NCBI GenBank assembly: GCA_037481715.1
Contig: JBBFLD010000009.1
Coordinates: forward strand, 1-64,000
From: Rosettibacter sp037481715
GTDB taxonomy: Bacteria > Bacteroidota > Ignavibacteria > Ignavibacteriales > Melioribacteraceae
DNA: 64,000 nucleotides
Reading direction: 5' to 3'
Shown: positions 54,334 to 62,990 of the stretch, piece after piece
Numbering within the stretch: position 1 is the stretch's first letter
Layout: every line of letters starts with the position of its first letter
The notes under the pieces: model-generated
Seen by the model: only the letters and a program-made list of their open reading frames with translations
The model's database searches: none
What the model was told of the DNA's origin: nothing
Program-made: the position numbers and the translations under genes

Positions 54334-57300
54334 CTAAAAGACTTTTATTTTGAGATGATTATTAATCTTTGAAGATATTGTTGCTGAATCTACTGGTTTT
54401 GTAACTAAATCATTAAAGCCATTTTTTTCAATTACTTCTTTGTTTTCGAGCATTGCATAAGCTGTAAGAGCAATTACAGGAATTTTGGCAGTTCTGCTGC
54501 TTGAACGAATTCTTTTTATAGTTTCAAATCCATCCATTGTTGGCATCATTATATCAAGAAATATTAAATCCGGCAAAATATGATTTAGCATTAATAAACA
54601 TTCCATCCCATTATGAGCATATACTGGACTGCAGTTTAATTCTTTCAAAAATTCTCCAATGGTAAATAATGTATCTTCGTCGTCATCGACAATCATAATT
54701 GTTGGTTTTAAATAATCATGAATTATTTCTGGTTTTCTGGGTGAAGATTCAATCATTAGATTAAGTCTTTTATTTGCTTCGCTGTCATCAATCTTCAATC
54801 TGTCTTTAATGAATTTTAGAATATCAAGAGGATGATTTTTTTCTCTCAGTGTTATTGCATTGAAAGTGTTGGTTAAATCTGTTGATTCATTTTCTGAAAA
54901 AATTTGAGGGAGAAGAAAAACTACAAATGTGTTTTTTGTGAATTTATTCTGTCTTAATAATGAACTGAATAAAAGTGCATCTGATTTGAATGATTCAACA
55001 TCAATTAAGAATAACTGCACTTTGCTGTAGTCAATTAATGCCATGGCAGATTCAAGCGAGTTTTTGTAATCAAATTCAATATCAGAAACATTGCTTTTAA
55101 TAATTTCATACTCTTCTTTTTTATAGCCGGCATAAATAATTTTTTCTACAGTTTCGTTTGTGAACGAATTAATCTGTTTAATTAAATTTTTGAAAATATT
55201 TTCTGTTACGGGTTTAATTAAAAAATCAAATACATTGGGTGCCCAGCCAACTTTTTCATTTTCGATAACATTATAAATGATAATAGGCATTTCCAGTGCC
55301 GCAGGATTTTTTCTAATATCTGCAATTAACTGCCAAATGCTGCAATCATTCAAATGAGAATTTATAATTATCGAACTGAATTTTTGTTTATTAATAACAT
55401 CAAGACTTTGTTTTGCGTTTTCGCAGATTTTAATTTGATAATTGTATGTTGCCAAATAATCTTTAACAAGTTTATTTGCATTTTCGCTGCTGCCAATTAT
55501 TAAGGCAGAAGATTTTTTGTTCTCATCATAATCATCTTTTACTTTTAAGAAATTATCACCATTAGTTTCTATGATTTCTACTATTGCGTCATTTAACGTA
55601 AAAGAAAATTTTGTTCCTTTGTTAATTTGACTTTCGAGTGATAATCTGCTTCCAAGCAATTCAGCATATCTTTTGCAGATTGCAAGTCCAAGACCAGCAC
55701 CGCCAAAATGTTTTGAACTGTTAGTTTCTATTTGTTTGAACTCTGAAAAAATTAATTCTTGTTTTTCTTCTGGAATACCAATCCCAGTATCCATGACCGA
55801 AAATTTAATTGAATTGTTGTCAATCAATTCTATTAATAATTTTACTTCTCCTTTATCTGTGAATTTAATTGCATTCATCAAAAGATTTGAAAGTATGTGG
55901 TCTAATTTATTTTTGTCTGTGTCTAAAAGAATATTTTTTCTTTTCGGTGTTTCAATGGTGAATTTCAATTTTTTTTCTTCTGCTGCACTTCCAAAATTTT
56001 GCCTTAATTCTTCGAGCAATTCGCTCAACAAAAATTTTTCTTTTTTGATTTCGATTTTACCGGATTCAAGTCTTGAGAATTCAAGTATGTTAGTTATCAA
56101 TCTCAATAATTTTTTCCCGTTGCGATGGACAATGTTCAGTTTTTCATTAAACTTTGTATTAGCATAAGAATCTTTTAACAAAAGCTCGGTTAAACCAAGA
56201 ATCGAAATTAATGGTGTTCTCAATTCGTGCGACATGCTTGCGAGAAACTGCGATTTAACTTTTGTCAATTCAATCGCTTTTTGTTTTTGTTTTTCAAGTT
56301 CTTCAGCTTTTTCTCTAAGTTGATTATGAAGTTCTTTTAACTGCTCATTCTGCTGAGTTATTTGTTTATTCTGCTTTTGATATTCTTCATTTAATCTTTT
56401 TAGTTCTGTAATATAATTTTCAAGCTGCTCAAGCGAGACAGCATTAATCAAACCAATTGCCAGATGTTCCTGAATATTATCAAGATAGTTTTTTACTCCA
56501 TTTTGTGGAATGTTTTCCGATGCAAGTTCGAGTATTGCAATTGGTTCTTTATTATATAAGATTGGATAAATTAATAAATATTTTAATTTGATTGATGCAA
56601 GACCAGTTTTAATTTCAGGGAAGTTGCTCTCAAAAGTAAATTCAAGGCTTTCCTTTTTATCTATTACATTTGAATACAAATCTGATGTGAAGTTTGTATT
56701 AACCGATTCTCGATTTATCCCATAAGACGAAGTCAATCTTAGATTTTTATTTTCCAGAACATAAAGCACTCCAAATGAACATCCAGTTGCTTTTATAATT
56801 TTTGAAAGAGCTGCTTCGGATACTTGCTTTAGTGTTGGATTTTGATTAATAAGCTTTATGAATTCAGTGTATTCTTTTTCAATATCTTCTTTCTTTTTAA
56901 TTACATCGAGCATTTTATTAAATGCTTCGCCAAGCTTTCCAATTTCATCTTTTGAAATTATTGTAACACGATGTTCAAGATTTCCTTTAGTTGTAATTTC
57001 TGTAGCTTCGCTTAATAATGTAAGCTGTTTTCTAAATTTATAAGTAAATAAGAGAACAAAAATAAATGTGAGAGCACTTCCTGCAGCAACAATTAAAATA
57101 ACCACATTTCTTAGTGTATTTCTGAAATCTGCTGCTTCTTCGAAAGATGTGAAGATTATAAAATTGAATTTGCCTGCTGGAGTTAAAATTTGTCTTGGTG
57201 TATAGAGCGAAGCTTTGAAATCGGCATTATCAACCTCATCATTAAATATATCGTAATTGTTTTTGAATTTTAAATTCTGAATGGAATGATTTAATGCAGG

Positions 57301-57846
57301 GATAAACTTTTGATTTTTATCTGGATGAGAAATTTCGTAGAGTTGATTATCAATAATTAATGCAATATCAGCTCTAATTTTTTCTGAAATTTTACTTAGA
57401 AAATCCGAATCCAAAATTTTTCCGTAATAAATTATATTATTATTATCAATCCTTGTAAAGCTTAGGACAATATTAGGATTATCATCAAAAAATTTTTTGA
57501 TTGACCTCGAAGCTAAGTTCAGTTTTGCATTTTTATTTTTTTTGAATTGATTGATATTAATTAAAGAATCTTTTTCTAAGGTAAAAAGAAAATCTATGCT
57601 GGTTGAATCTAAGTTTATAGTGTTAAGATTTTTTGATGATGGAGAAATTTTTTTCAAATCATATTCGACTTGTTGAAGTGAAGTTTCGAAAACAAAAATA
57701 AAGTCGTTTGTTGAATTTAATATTGATTGTGATTGATATCTTGTAAGGAGACTGTCAGTAAGTGAGAAATAAATTACAGCAGAAGCTGCAGAAGTTATAA
57801 CAACAATTATAAATGAAAATAATATCAGTTTTGTATTCAGTTTCAT
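54334..57846 (-). CDS. Hybrid sensor histidine kinase with HAMP, GAF and receiver domains
   Basis: 1170 residues. Membrane segments at 8-28 and 247-270 enclose an extracytoplasmic sensor (~30-246). HAMP (270-322), GAF (about 335-475), a coiled coil (480-530), HisKA with SMSHELRTPL (His540) and HATPase (about 640-760: DTGIGIPEEKQ, GGAGLGLAICKRYAELL). Two receiver-like domains follow that lack the acidic pocket (SALIIGSSENANK..., KIIYAGYKKEEY...). The last is a complete receiver (about 1050-1165: MIVDDDEDTLF, LIFLDIMMPTMDG, IALTAY, VTKPVD). It should phosphorylate its own C-terminal receiver and perhaps the adjacent regulator. The signal is unknown. It opens the two-gene minus-strand unit. Confidence 0.93.
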   Translation of the reverse strand: MKLNTKLILFSFIIVVITSAASAVIYFSLTDSLLTRYQSQSILNSTNDFIFVFETSLQQVEYDLKKISPSSKNLNTINLDSTSIDFLFTLEKDSLININQFKKNKNAKLNLASRSIKKFFDDNPNIVLSFTRIDNNNIIYYGKILDSDFLSKISEKIRADIALIIDNQLYEISHPDKNQKFIPALNHSIQNLKFKNNYDIFNDEVDNADFKASLYTPRQILTPAGKFNFIIFTSFEEAADFRNTLRNVVILIVAAGSALTFIFVLLFTYKFRKQLTLLSEATEITTKGNLEHRVTIISKDEIGKLGEAFNKMLDVIKKKEDIEKEYTEFIKLINQNPTLKQVSEAALSKIIKATGCSFGVLYVLENKNLRLTSSYGINRESVNTNFTSDLYSNVIDKKESLEFTFESNFPEIKTGLASIKLKYLLIYPILYNKEPIAILELASENIPQNGVKNYLDNIQEHLAIGLINAVSLEQLENYITELKRLNEEYQKQNKQITQQNEQLKELHNQLREKAEELEKQKQKAIELTKVKSQFLASMSHELRTPLISILGLTELLLKDSYANTKFNEKLNIVHRNGKKLLRLITNILEFSRLESGKIEIKKEKFLLSELLEELRQNFGSAAEEKKLKFTIETPKRKNILLDTDKNKLDHILSNLLMNAIKFTDKGEVKLLIELIDNNSIKFSVMDTGIGIPEEKQELIFSEFKQIETNSSKHFGGAGLGLAICKRYAELLGSRLSLESQINKGTKFSFTLNDAIVEIIETNGDNFLKVKDDYDENKKSSALIIGSSENANKLVKDYLATYNYQIKICENAKQSLDVINKQKFSSIIINSHLNDCSIWQLIADIRKNPAALEMPIIIYNVIENEKVGWAPNVFDFLIKPVTENIFKNLIKQINSFTNETVEKIIYAGYKKEEYEIIKSNVSDIEFDYKNSLESAMALIDYSKVQLFLIDVESFKSDALLFSSLLRQNKFTKNTFVVFLLPQIFSENESTDLTNTFNAITLREKNHPLDILKFIKDRLKIDDSEANKRLNLMIESSPRKPEIIHDYLKPTIMIVDDDEDTLFTIGEFLKELNCSPVYAHNGMECLLMLNHILPDLIFLDIMMPTMDGFETIKRIRSSSRTAKIPVIALTAYAMLENKEVIEKNGFNDLVTKPVDSATISSKINNHLKIKVF

Positions 57847-57907
57847 GATAACTTAAAATCATAAATTATGACAGCTTTATTCGTAAGAATAAAAAATCAA
57901 TTAGTAA

Positions 57908-59152
57908 TTACTTTTCGTCTTCTTTTTTAATTTCACTTTCCTTTTTGTATTTATCCATTGATTCGATATTTTTCTTAAGTTCTTGTTTTAATATGCCTTC
58001 TTCTTTCATTGTAGATATTCTTTCTTTAAGCGGCGGAAGAATTTCTGCTTTTATCAAGATAATGATTTCTTTTGTTGTTACCGTTTTTTGGTCATAACCA
58101 AAAAGATATCTTAAACCTAAAAACCACCATGGCAAATCTTTTAAGATTGGAACACCTCGTCTGTCCATGGTTTCCTCATTAACGAATAATCCGCCAATTG
58201 CAGTTTCTTCGCCATCGAGCAGCAATACATTTGTTTCTGCAGCAGTTTTTCTGATTTCTGTTGTTATGGTTCCTGGATTTGCAGAACTTCTTTCAACTTT
58301 CAATTTCATGTAGACATAATCAATTCCATCTTCATTGTAAATGTAAGGCGTAACTTCAATGATTGTTCCTGTTGAATAAAATCTGTCAATTAAATTGCCA
58401 GCAAAATCTCTCTCTTTTATTGAAATATCTGAGCCAACTTGAGTTCTGCCTTTAACCCCGTTTACTGTGCTGATTGTGGGTCTTGAAATAATTTTGCCCA
58501 GATTTTCTGTTTCAAAAAATCTAAACAGTGAAGTAGCATCACCTTCAAATTTTCCCATTGTGAATTTTGATTCTGTATTAACACTGAATTCCGGAGGCTT
58601 TTGTTGAATTTGAGTTGTAGTTCCGCTTTGTTGTTGTATTTGTTCCTGCACAGTAATAAGTTTTCCGCCGATTGATAATCCACTTCTTGAGAGTAAAAAT
58701 TCCCAGTTTATTCCGCGTTCTCTCATTTCAGCAACATTAGCTTCAAACAATAATGCTGATATTCTAACTTCTCTTTCATCAACAGAGGCATAAACATCTT
58801 TTGCAAGTTGAGCTTTGGCTTCTTCTTTTTTCTTAACAATTATTGTGGATTCAGTTTCTTCCAAAGTTAAATTATTATACTGAACAATTATGAAGAGAGC
58901 TTTTTTATATTGAATTTTGTTTAATTCAACTCCGATTGGTGAAGTTATATTTACAGTTGATACAATTTTTTTACCTGTGATTTTCTGACTTACTGCACTA
59001 AGCACTTCAATTGCTTGATTAAATGGAATGTTTTCAGAAAGAGTAACAAGTTCTTCGGGATTAACATATCCCTTAAGTTTTTCCTGCAAATCAATTTGAG
59101 CATCAACTCTGCTCATTAGAATTATTAGCAAAAGAAAAATTAGCTTTTTCAT
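57908..59152 (-). CDS. Secretin (GspD/PilQ-type outer-membrane pore)
   Basis: 414 residues, short for the family. Signal peptide MKKLIFLLLIILMSRVDAQ; a small N-domain with IPFNQAIEVLSAVSQKITGK; then the secretin barrel (about 200-380): VRISALLFEANVAEMRERGI, ISRPTISTVNGVKGRTQVGS, TGTIIEVTPYIY, and the signature LLLDGEETAIGGLFVNEE then VPILKDLPWWFLGLRYLFG. It should form the gated outer-membrane pore for the pilus/secretion machine encoded by the next four genes. Only one N-terminal domain is visible, so periplasmic contacts may be reduced. Last of a five-gene minus-strand cluster. Confidence 0.9.
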   Translation of the reverse strand: MKKLIFLLLIILMSRVDAQIDLQEKLKGYVNPEELVTLSENIPFNQAIEVLSAVSQKITGKKIVSTVNITSPIGVELNKIQYKKALFIIVQYNNLTLEETESTIIVKKKEEAKAQLAKDVYASVDEREVRISALLFEANVAEMRERGINWEFLLSRSGLSIGGKLITVQEQIQQQSGTTTQIQQKPPEFSVNTESKFTMGKFEGDATSLFRFFETENLGKIISRPTISTVNGVKGRTQVGSDISIKERDFAGNLIDRFYSTGTIIEVTPYIYNEDGIDYVYMKLKVERSSANPGTITTEIRKTAAETNVLLLDGEETAIGGLFVNEETMDRRGVPILKDLPWWFLGLRYLFGYDQKTVTTKEIIILIKAEILPPLKERISTMKEEGILKQELKKNIESMDKYKKESEIKKEDEK

Positions 59153-59153
59153 T

Positions 59154-60041
59154 TTATTTACTCTTCTTAATTTCTTTGTCGAGTTTTAGTGTTACAGTTT
59201 CAATTATTCCACCTTTGTTCAGAACAAAACGTACTTCATTTTTATCGTAATTAATATTTGTCAAATAACCAAGATATACTTTATCGCCTTCCCAGAGCAG
59301 GAATGTATTTCCATTTGCATCGGCTAAAAATGCACCATCAGGAATTAATGCAAGCAGTTTTGCATTTTGAACATCAAGCAATCCTTCTTTGTTTGGAGGT
59401 ATTTCATTTCGAATCAATGGATAGAAAATATCATAAACAGGATTTGGTTCTAATCTGTTTTCTACAAAATTTTTAACATAAAATCTATCGTCGTTTGAAA
59501 AGTAAACTGCGACTTTGAATTTGAATGTAACCAGATAGTGCGGCATCCCATCTTCATCAACTTTAACATTGTTAGTCATTTCAACATTAGAAATTTTCTT
59601 AAGCATTTTGCTTTCTTCAATAGCATAAATCAGATGATTCAAATCATTAAATTCAGCTGTTCCACTTAATGTATAACGATAAATGCTTAATGGATTTCCT
59701 TGTTCGGTTTGGTCGAATTCTATATTGACATAAGAATATGGTGAAAATGAGTAAGTAACTTGATTAATAAAATCATAAAAACTCGATTGAGAAAGATTGT
59801 ATGGAACATTGTATTGTCGATTGGCAAGAATTGAATCAAGCTGAGCAACTCGTTTTCTCAAAAAATTTAATTGTTGTGTTAATGCTTCGGTATCGAGCTG
59901 ATAAAGTGTTAATTCTTTTATCTTTTTTTCACGGTCTTTAATTTTTCCTTTCAAGTAAACATAATTGAATAGCCCGCCAATTAGAATAATGGCAACAAGT
60001 ATCGCAGAAATGATGACGGTATTTTTTACTTTGCTGTTCAT
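59154..60041 (-). CDS. PilO-like inner-membrane protein, with a PilP-like C-terminal region
   Basis: 295 residues. Membrane helix at 10-30, coiled coil (about 32-75, DREKKIKELTLYQLDTEALT) and ferredoxin-like PilO fold (~80-190: YRYTLSGTAEFNDLNHLIY). The last ~70 residues (LLALIPDGAFLADANGNTFL, WEGDKVYLGYLTNI) look like the beta domain of PilP that meets the secretin. So PilO and PilP roles may be combined. It overlaps the upstream PilM-PilN gene by four bases and ends two bases before the secretin start. Confidence 0.7.
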   Translation of the reverse strand: MNSKVKNTVIISAILVAIILIGGLFNYVYLKGKIKDREKKIKELTLYQLDTEALTQQLNFLRKRVAQLDSILANRQYNVPYNLSQSSFYDFINQVTYSFSPYSYVNIEFDQTEQGNPLSIYRYTLSGTAEFNDLNHLIYAIEESKMLKKISNVEMTNNVKVDEDGMPHYLVTFKFKVAVYFSNDDRFYVKNFVENRLEPNPVYDIFYPLIRNEIPPNKEGLLDVQNAKLLALIPDGAFLADANGNTFLLWEGDKVYLGYLTNINYDKNEVRFVLNKGGIIETVTLKLDKEIKKSK

Positions 60042-61594
60042 TTTGTTTTCAAAGTATCTGCCTGCAATTTGAAATTAATTATATAAGAGAAAGCACTTTT
60101 TTCTCTTATGGATTCATAATTGATATTTTTGATAACAGCAGAAGGCATGCTTTCTGCAAATTCTGTAAGCACACCTCTCGATAAAGAATATCCGCTGATT
60201 CTAATTTCTGAAGGCGAAACAGTTTCTAATCTGCTTAACCAGAAATTTCTTCTTCTTTCAATAAAATCTGAAATCTTTGTGATATTTTTATTCCAGATTC
60301 CTGCACCAGCAGATGCAGAATCAAGAATTGCTTGAGTAGCATCAAAGTTATTAATTCTGTTATCAAGAGGAGTAATTTCCTGCACAAGTGCCTGATTCTG
60401 AATTTGTCTTTGAGTCAATCTTTCTATTTCTAAATCAAGTTCTTTTATTTGTTCATAACTTGATAAAATTTTGAATGTAAAGAAAAATGTGGCGCCAAAT
60501 AATAAAGGAAGCATTGCATAGCTGTGCCATCCAAATTGCAAAAATTTCTGATTCTCTTGAATATATCTTGGAAGGAAGTTTATGCCAGTGTAAATTTTAT
60601 CGAGCTCATCAAAATATTCAACTCCAACAGAAATCGGAATTGCATAGAGAGCAAGATTTTTAATTTCATCTTCGGTTAATGATGATGTATCCAAGTTTTC
60701 AAATTTTAATTCGAAGACATTTGCTTCTGGAAAAGTTCCATAGAAAGAAAGGATTAAATTTTCTGAACGGTCTTCTCCACAAAGAATTATATTGTCTAAC
60801 TTTGGAATTCCTCCATTTTCCATTTCAAGAAGAATTTTAGAAAAGTAAACATCATAAGTATGAAGATTTTTAGTTCCAATATCTAAAGTTGCACCGATGT
60901 GTTTTAATTTTTGTCCTTCTAAAAAAATCAGCTTGCTGTATTCTTTTCCAATATGAATGATTAATGTGTAATCTTCCGGGAAAAATTTATGAGATTTACC
61001 AACAAAATAAGCTAAAGATAATTCTGCAGGTTTGATTGTAGGAATTTTGTAATAACGCTTTTTATTATAACTTGCAAGTTGATTAACAATAGTAGCACCA
61101 GCAATTTCTCCTTCAATAAATACACTCAGCATTGCTTTTTCACTAAACTCTATTACATCAATCATATCGGGAGGAACTATAATTCCTTTTGTGTTTTCAA
61201 TATCTGCAATTATTGATTGAAGTAACTTTTTTCTGTTCTCTTCTCTTGGACCTTCATAAAAATGGTAGCTAACAATAGGTTCACTTACAATTGGAATAAA
61301 ATGAAGTGATTTTAAATTTAATCCTGATAACGCAGCTTGTATCTGTCCAATATCTGAAGTATCAACTGACTCTTCTTTTCCCAAATCAATTTTATCAATA
61401 CTATCAAAAGAAATTTCACTTGAGGAATCGATAGACTCAAGTTCTGTTAGTGATTCCTGTCTTGAGGAACTTTGTAAAGCTGTCGACATTGTAATTGAAG
61501 CAACACGATTTACCGATACAGTCTCGTTGTTTTTTGACATGACTGCAAGTTTTACATCATTGCCTTCATTATATATGCAGACTATTTGTTTCAT
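60038..61594 (-). CDS. PilM-PilN fusion protein (type IV pilus/T2SS platform)
   Basis: 518 residues. The N-terminal ~350 form a PilM/GspL-like actin fold: KQIVCIYNEGNDVKLAVMSK, with a Ser-rich insert at about 35-85 (TALQSSSRQESLTELESIDS), and LIIHIGKEYSKLIFLEGQKL. A membrane helix at about 352-375 (HSYAMLPLLFGATFFFTFKI) follows. A coiled coil and the PilN periplasmic fold (about 378-515: EQIKELDLEIERLTQRQIQN, LSRLETVSPSEIRISGYS) complete it. In the usual system PilM and PilN are separate; here they are one chain, as in GspL of type II secretion. Lies between pilT-like and pilO-like genes. Confidence 0.75.
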   Translation of the reverse strand: MKQIVCIYNEGNDVKLAVMSKNNETVSVNRVASITMSTALQSSSRQESLTELESIDSSSEISFDSIDKIDLGKEESVDTSDIGQIQAALSGLNLKSLHFIPIVSEPIVSYHFYEGPREENRKKLLQSIIADIENTKGIIVPPDMIDVIEFSEKAMLSVFIEGEIAGATIVNQLASYNKKRYYKIPTIKPAELSLAYFVGKSHKFFPEDYTLIIHIGKEYSKLIFLEGQKLKHIGATLDIGTKNLHTYDVYFSKILLEMENGGIPKLDNIILCGEDRSENLILSFYGTFPEANVFELKFENLDTSSLTEDEIKNLALYAIPISVGVEYFDELDKIYTGINFLPRYIQENQKFLQFGWHSYAMLPLLFGATFFFTFKILSSYEQIKELDLEIERLTQRQIQNQALVQEITPLDNRINNFDATQAILDSASAGAGIWNKNITKISDFIERRRNFWLSRLETVSPSEIRISGYSLSRGVLTEFAESMPSAVIKNINYESIREKSAFSYIINFKLQADTLKTK

Positions 61595-61595
61595 A

Positions 61596-62822
61596 TTACA
61601 CAGCTTTTAATAGTTGCATAATACGGGTTTTATTATTTGCATAAGCAATAGCATTTTCCTTTGATATTTTCTTTTCAGTATAAAGGCGCAACAAATCCTG
61701 TTCCATTGTAATCATACCTTGCGGACCGCCTTGATTAATCATCATATAAATTTCGCTTGTATTATTGTTTTTTATTGCTGCTCTAACACTTGGAGTTACT
61801 ATTAGAACTTCTTTTGCAAGAACCCGCTTGCCATCGAGGCTGGGGACTAATTTTTGAGATACTACAGAAATTAAAACATCAGCTAATCGGTTTCTTACTC
61901 TTTCCTGTTCTATTGGATGAACTTCTGCAATAATGCGGTCAATAGATTCAACTGCAGATGAAGTATGCAATGTAGAAAATACCTTATGACCTGTATCTGT
62001 TACCTCTAAAGCTGCCATTATTGTGTCGGGGTCTCTCATTTCTCCAATTACAATTATATCGGGGTCCTGTCTTAGTGATTGAATTACTCCATCTTTGAAA
62101 GATAAAACATCTCTTCCAACTTCTCTATGTTTTATTATAGAAACTTTAGATGTATGAACATATTCAACTGGAGAAGCAATTATAACAATATGACATGGGT
62201 CGAATTGATTATGATAATCAATGATTGCATCGAGAGTAGTTGATTTACCTGAACCTGTAATTCCAGTTACAAGTGATAAACCAAATTTTATATAGTTATG
62301 GCTCATTGTTTTAATTGCCAGGGGATGAAATTCAAGTGATTCAAGAGGACGAATTTTTGCCTGTATAGCTCTCATGTTTAGAGCTAATGTGTCAAGGTCG
62401 AAATATGCATCAGCACGGAATCGAACATTTGTATTTTGTTTTGGATAGAAAAATGAATAGCTGAAATCCAGATTTCTTTGTTCAAGCAAAAAATTTCTTT
62501 GGTTTTTATTAAGAAGAGAAATTATCAATACAGCAGCTTCATCAGTATTCATTGTGGGCAAATCTTTAACCCGTTCCTTTTTTCCATAAATTCGAAACCA
62601 GACATAACCTTGTGTTCCAAATCCGCCAATCTCAACATCAGATGCCTGTCGTTCAATCATTAAGCTCAAAATGTGATTTGCAAATTGTATTATTAAAAGT
62701 TTTTCGTTGTCGGTAAGCTGGTCAATATTATCTGCAATATATTTTACTCGTTCTGGGCCAAAAACAGTTTGAGGAATTTTATTTGCAAAATTAGTTAGTA
62801 TTTGTTTTGCTTCTTCTATCAT
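61596..62822 (-). CDS. PilT-like secretion/retraction ATPase with altered Asp box
   Basis: 408 residues, longer than usual PilT. Walker A GITGSGKSTT (187-196), Walker B DPDIIVIGEMRD (253-264, Glu261), His box STLHTSSA (about 283-290). The Asp box, normally EDPIEF in PilT, reads IIASPVEYVHTSK (214-226): the conserved Glu-Asp pair before Pro is Ala-Ser. That could weaken catalysis and point to an accessory role. PilT hexamers normally drive pilus retraction at the inner membrane. It starts 168 bp after the GspE-like gene. Confidence 0.88.
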   Translation of the reverse strand: MIEEAKQILTNFANKIPQTVFGPERVKYIADNIDQLTDNEKLLIIQFANHILSLMIERQASDVEIGGFGTQGYVWFRIYGKKERVKDLPTMNTDEAAVLIISLLNKNQRNFLLEQRNLDFSYSFFYPKQNTNVRFRADAYFDLDTLALNMRAIQAKIRPLESLEFHPLAIKTMSHNYIKFGLSLVTGITGSGKSTTLDAIIDYHNQFDPCHIVIIASPVEYVHTSKVSIIKHREVGRDVLSFKDGVIQSLRQDPDIIVIGEMRDPDTIMAALEVTDTGHKVFSTLHTSSAVESIDRIIAEVHPIEQERVRNRLADVLISVVSQKLVPSLDGKRVLAKEVLIVTPSVRAAIKNNNTSEIYMMINQGGPQGMITMEQDLLRLYTEKKISKENAIAYANNKTRIMQLLKAV

Positions 62823-62990
62823 GTTTTATTTTGAATGCGATATTTCTAATTGGTTTAATTTTTTTATTTAACATAGTTTAATTGATTTTAAAATCAAAGA
62901 AATAAATTTATTTGTATTAAAAACATTAATACCCAATAAATTTTTCTATTACATTTAATTATCGATAATTTTTATCAAGTTTTTATTGAA
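62823..62990. other. Spacer between the two motor ATPase genes
   Basis: 168 bp, very A/T-rich, with no open frame. It may hold a separate promoter for the pilT-like gene; no box could be assigned. Confidence 0.4.

Noticed and set aside
55673..56167. 164-residue plus-strand frame
   Set aside because: It is antisense to the kinase core of the hybrid histidine kinase; composition (Ser/Phe/Asn-rich) is that of a shadow.
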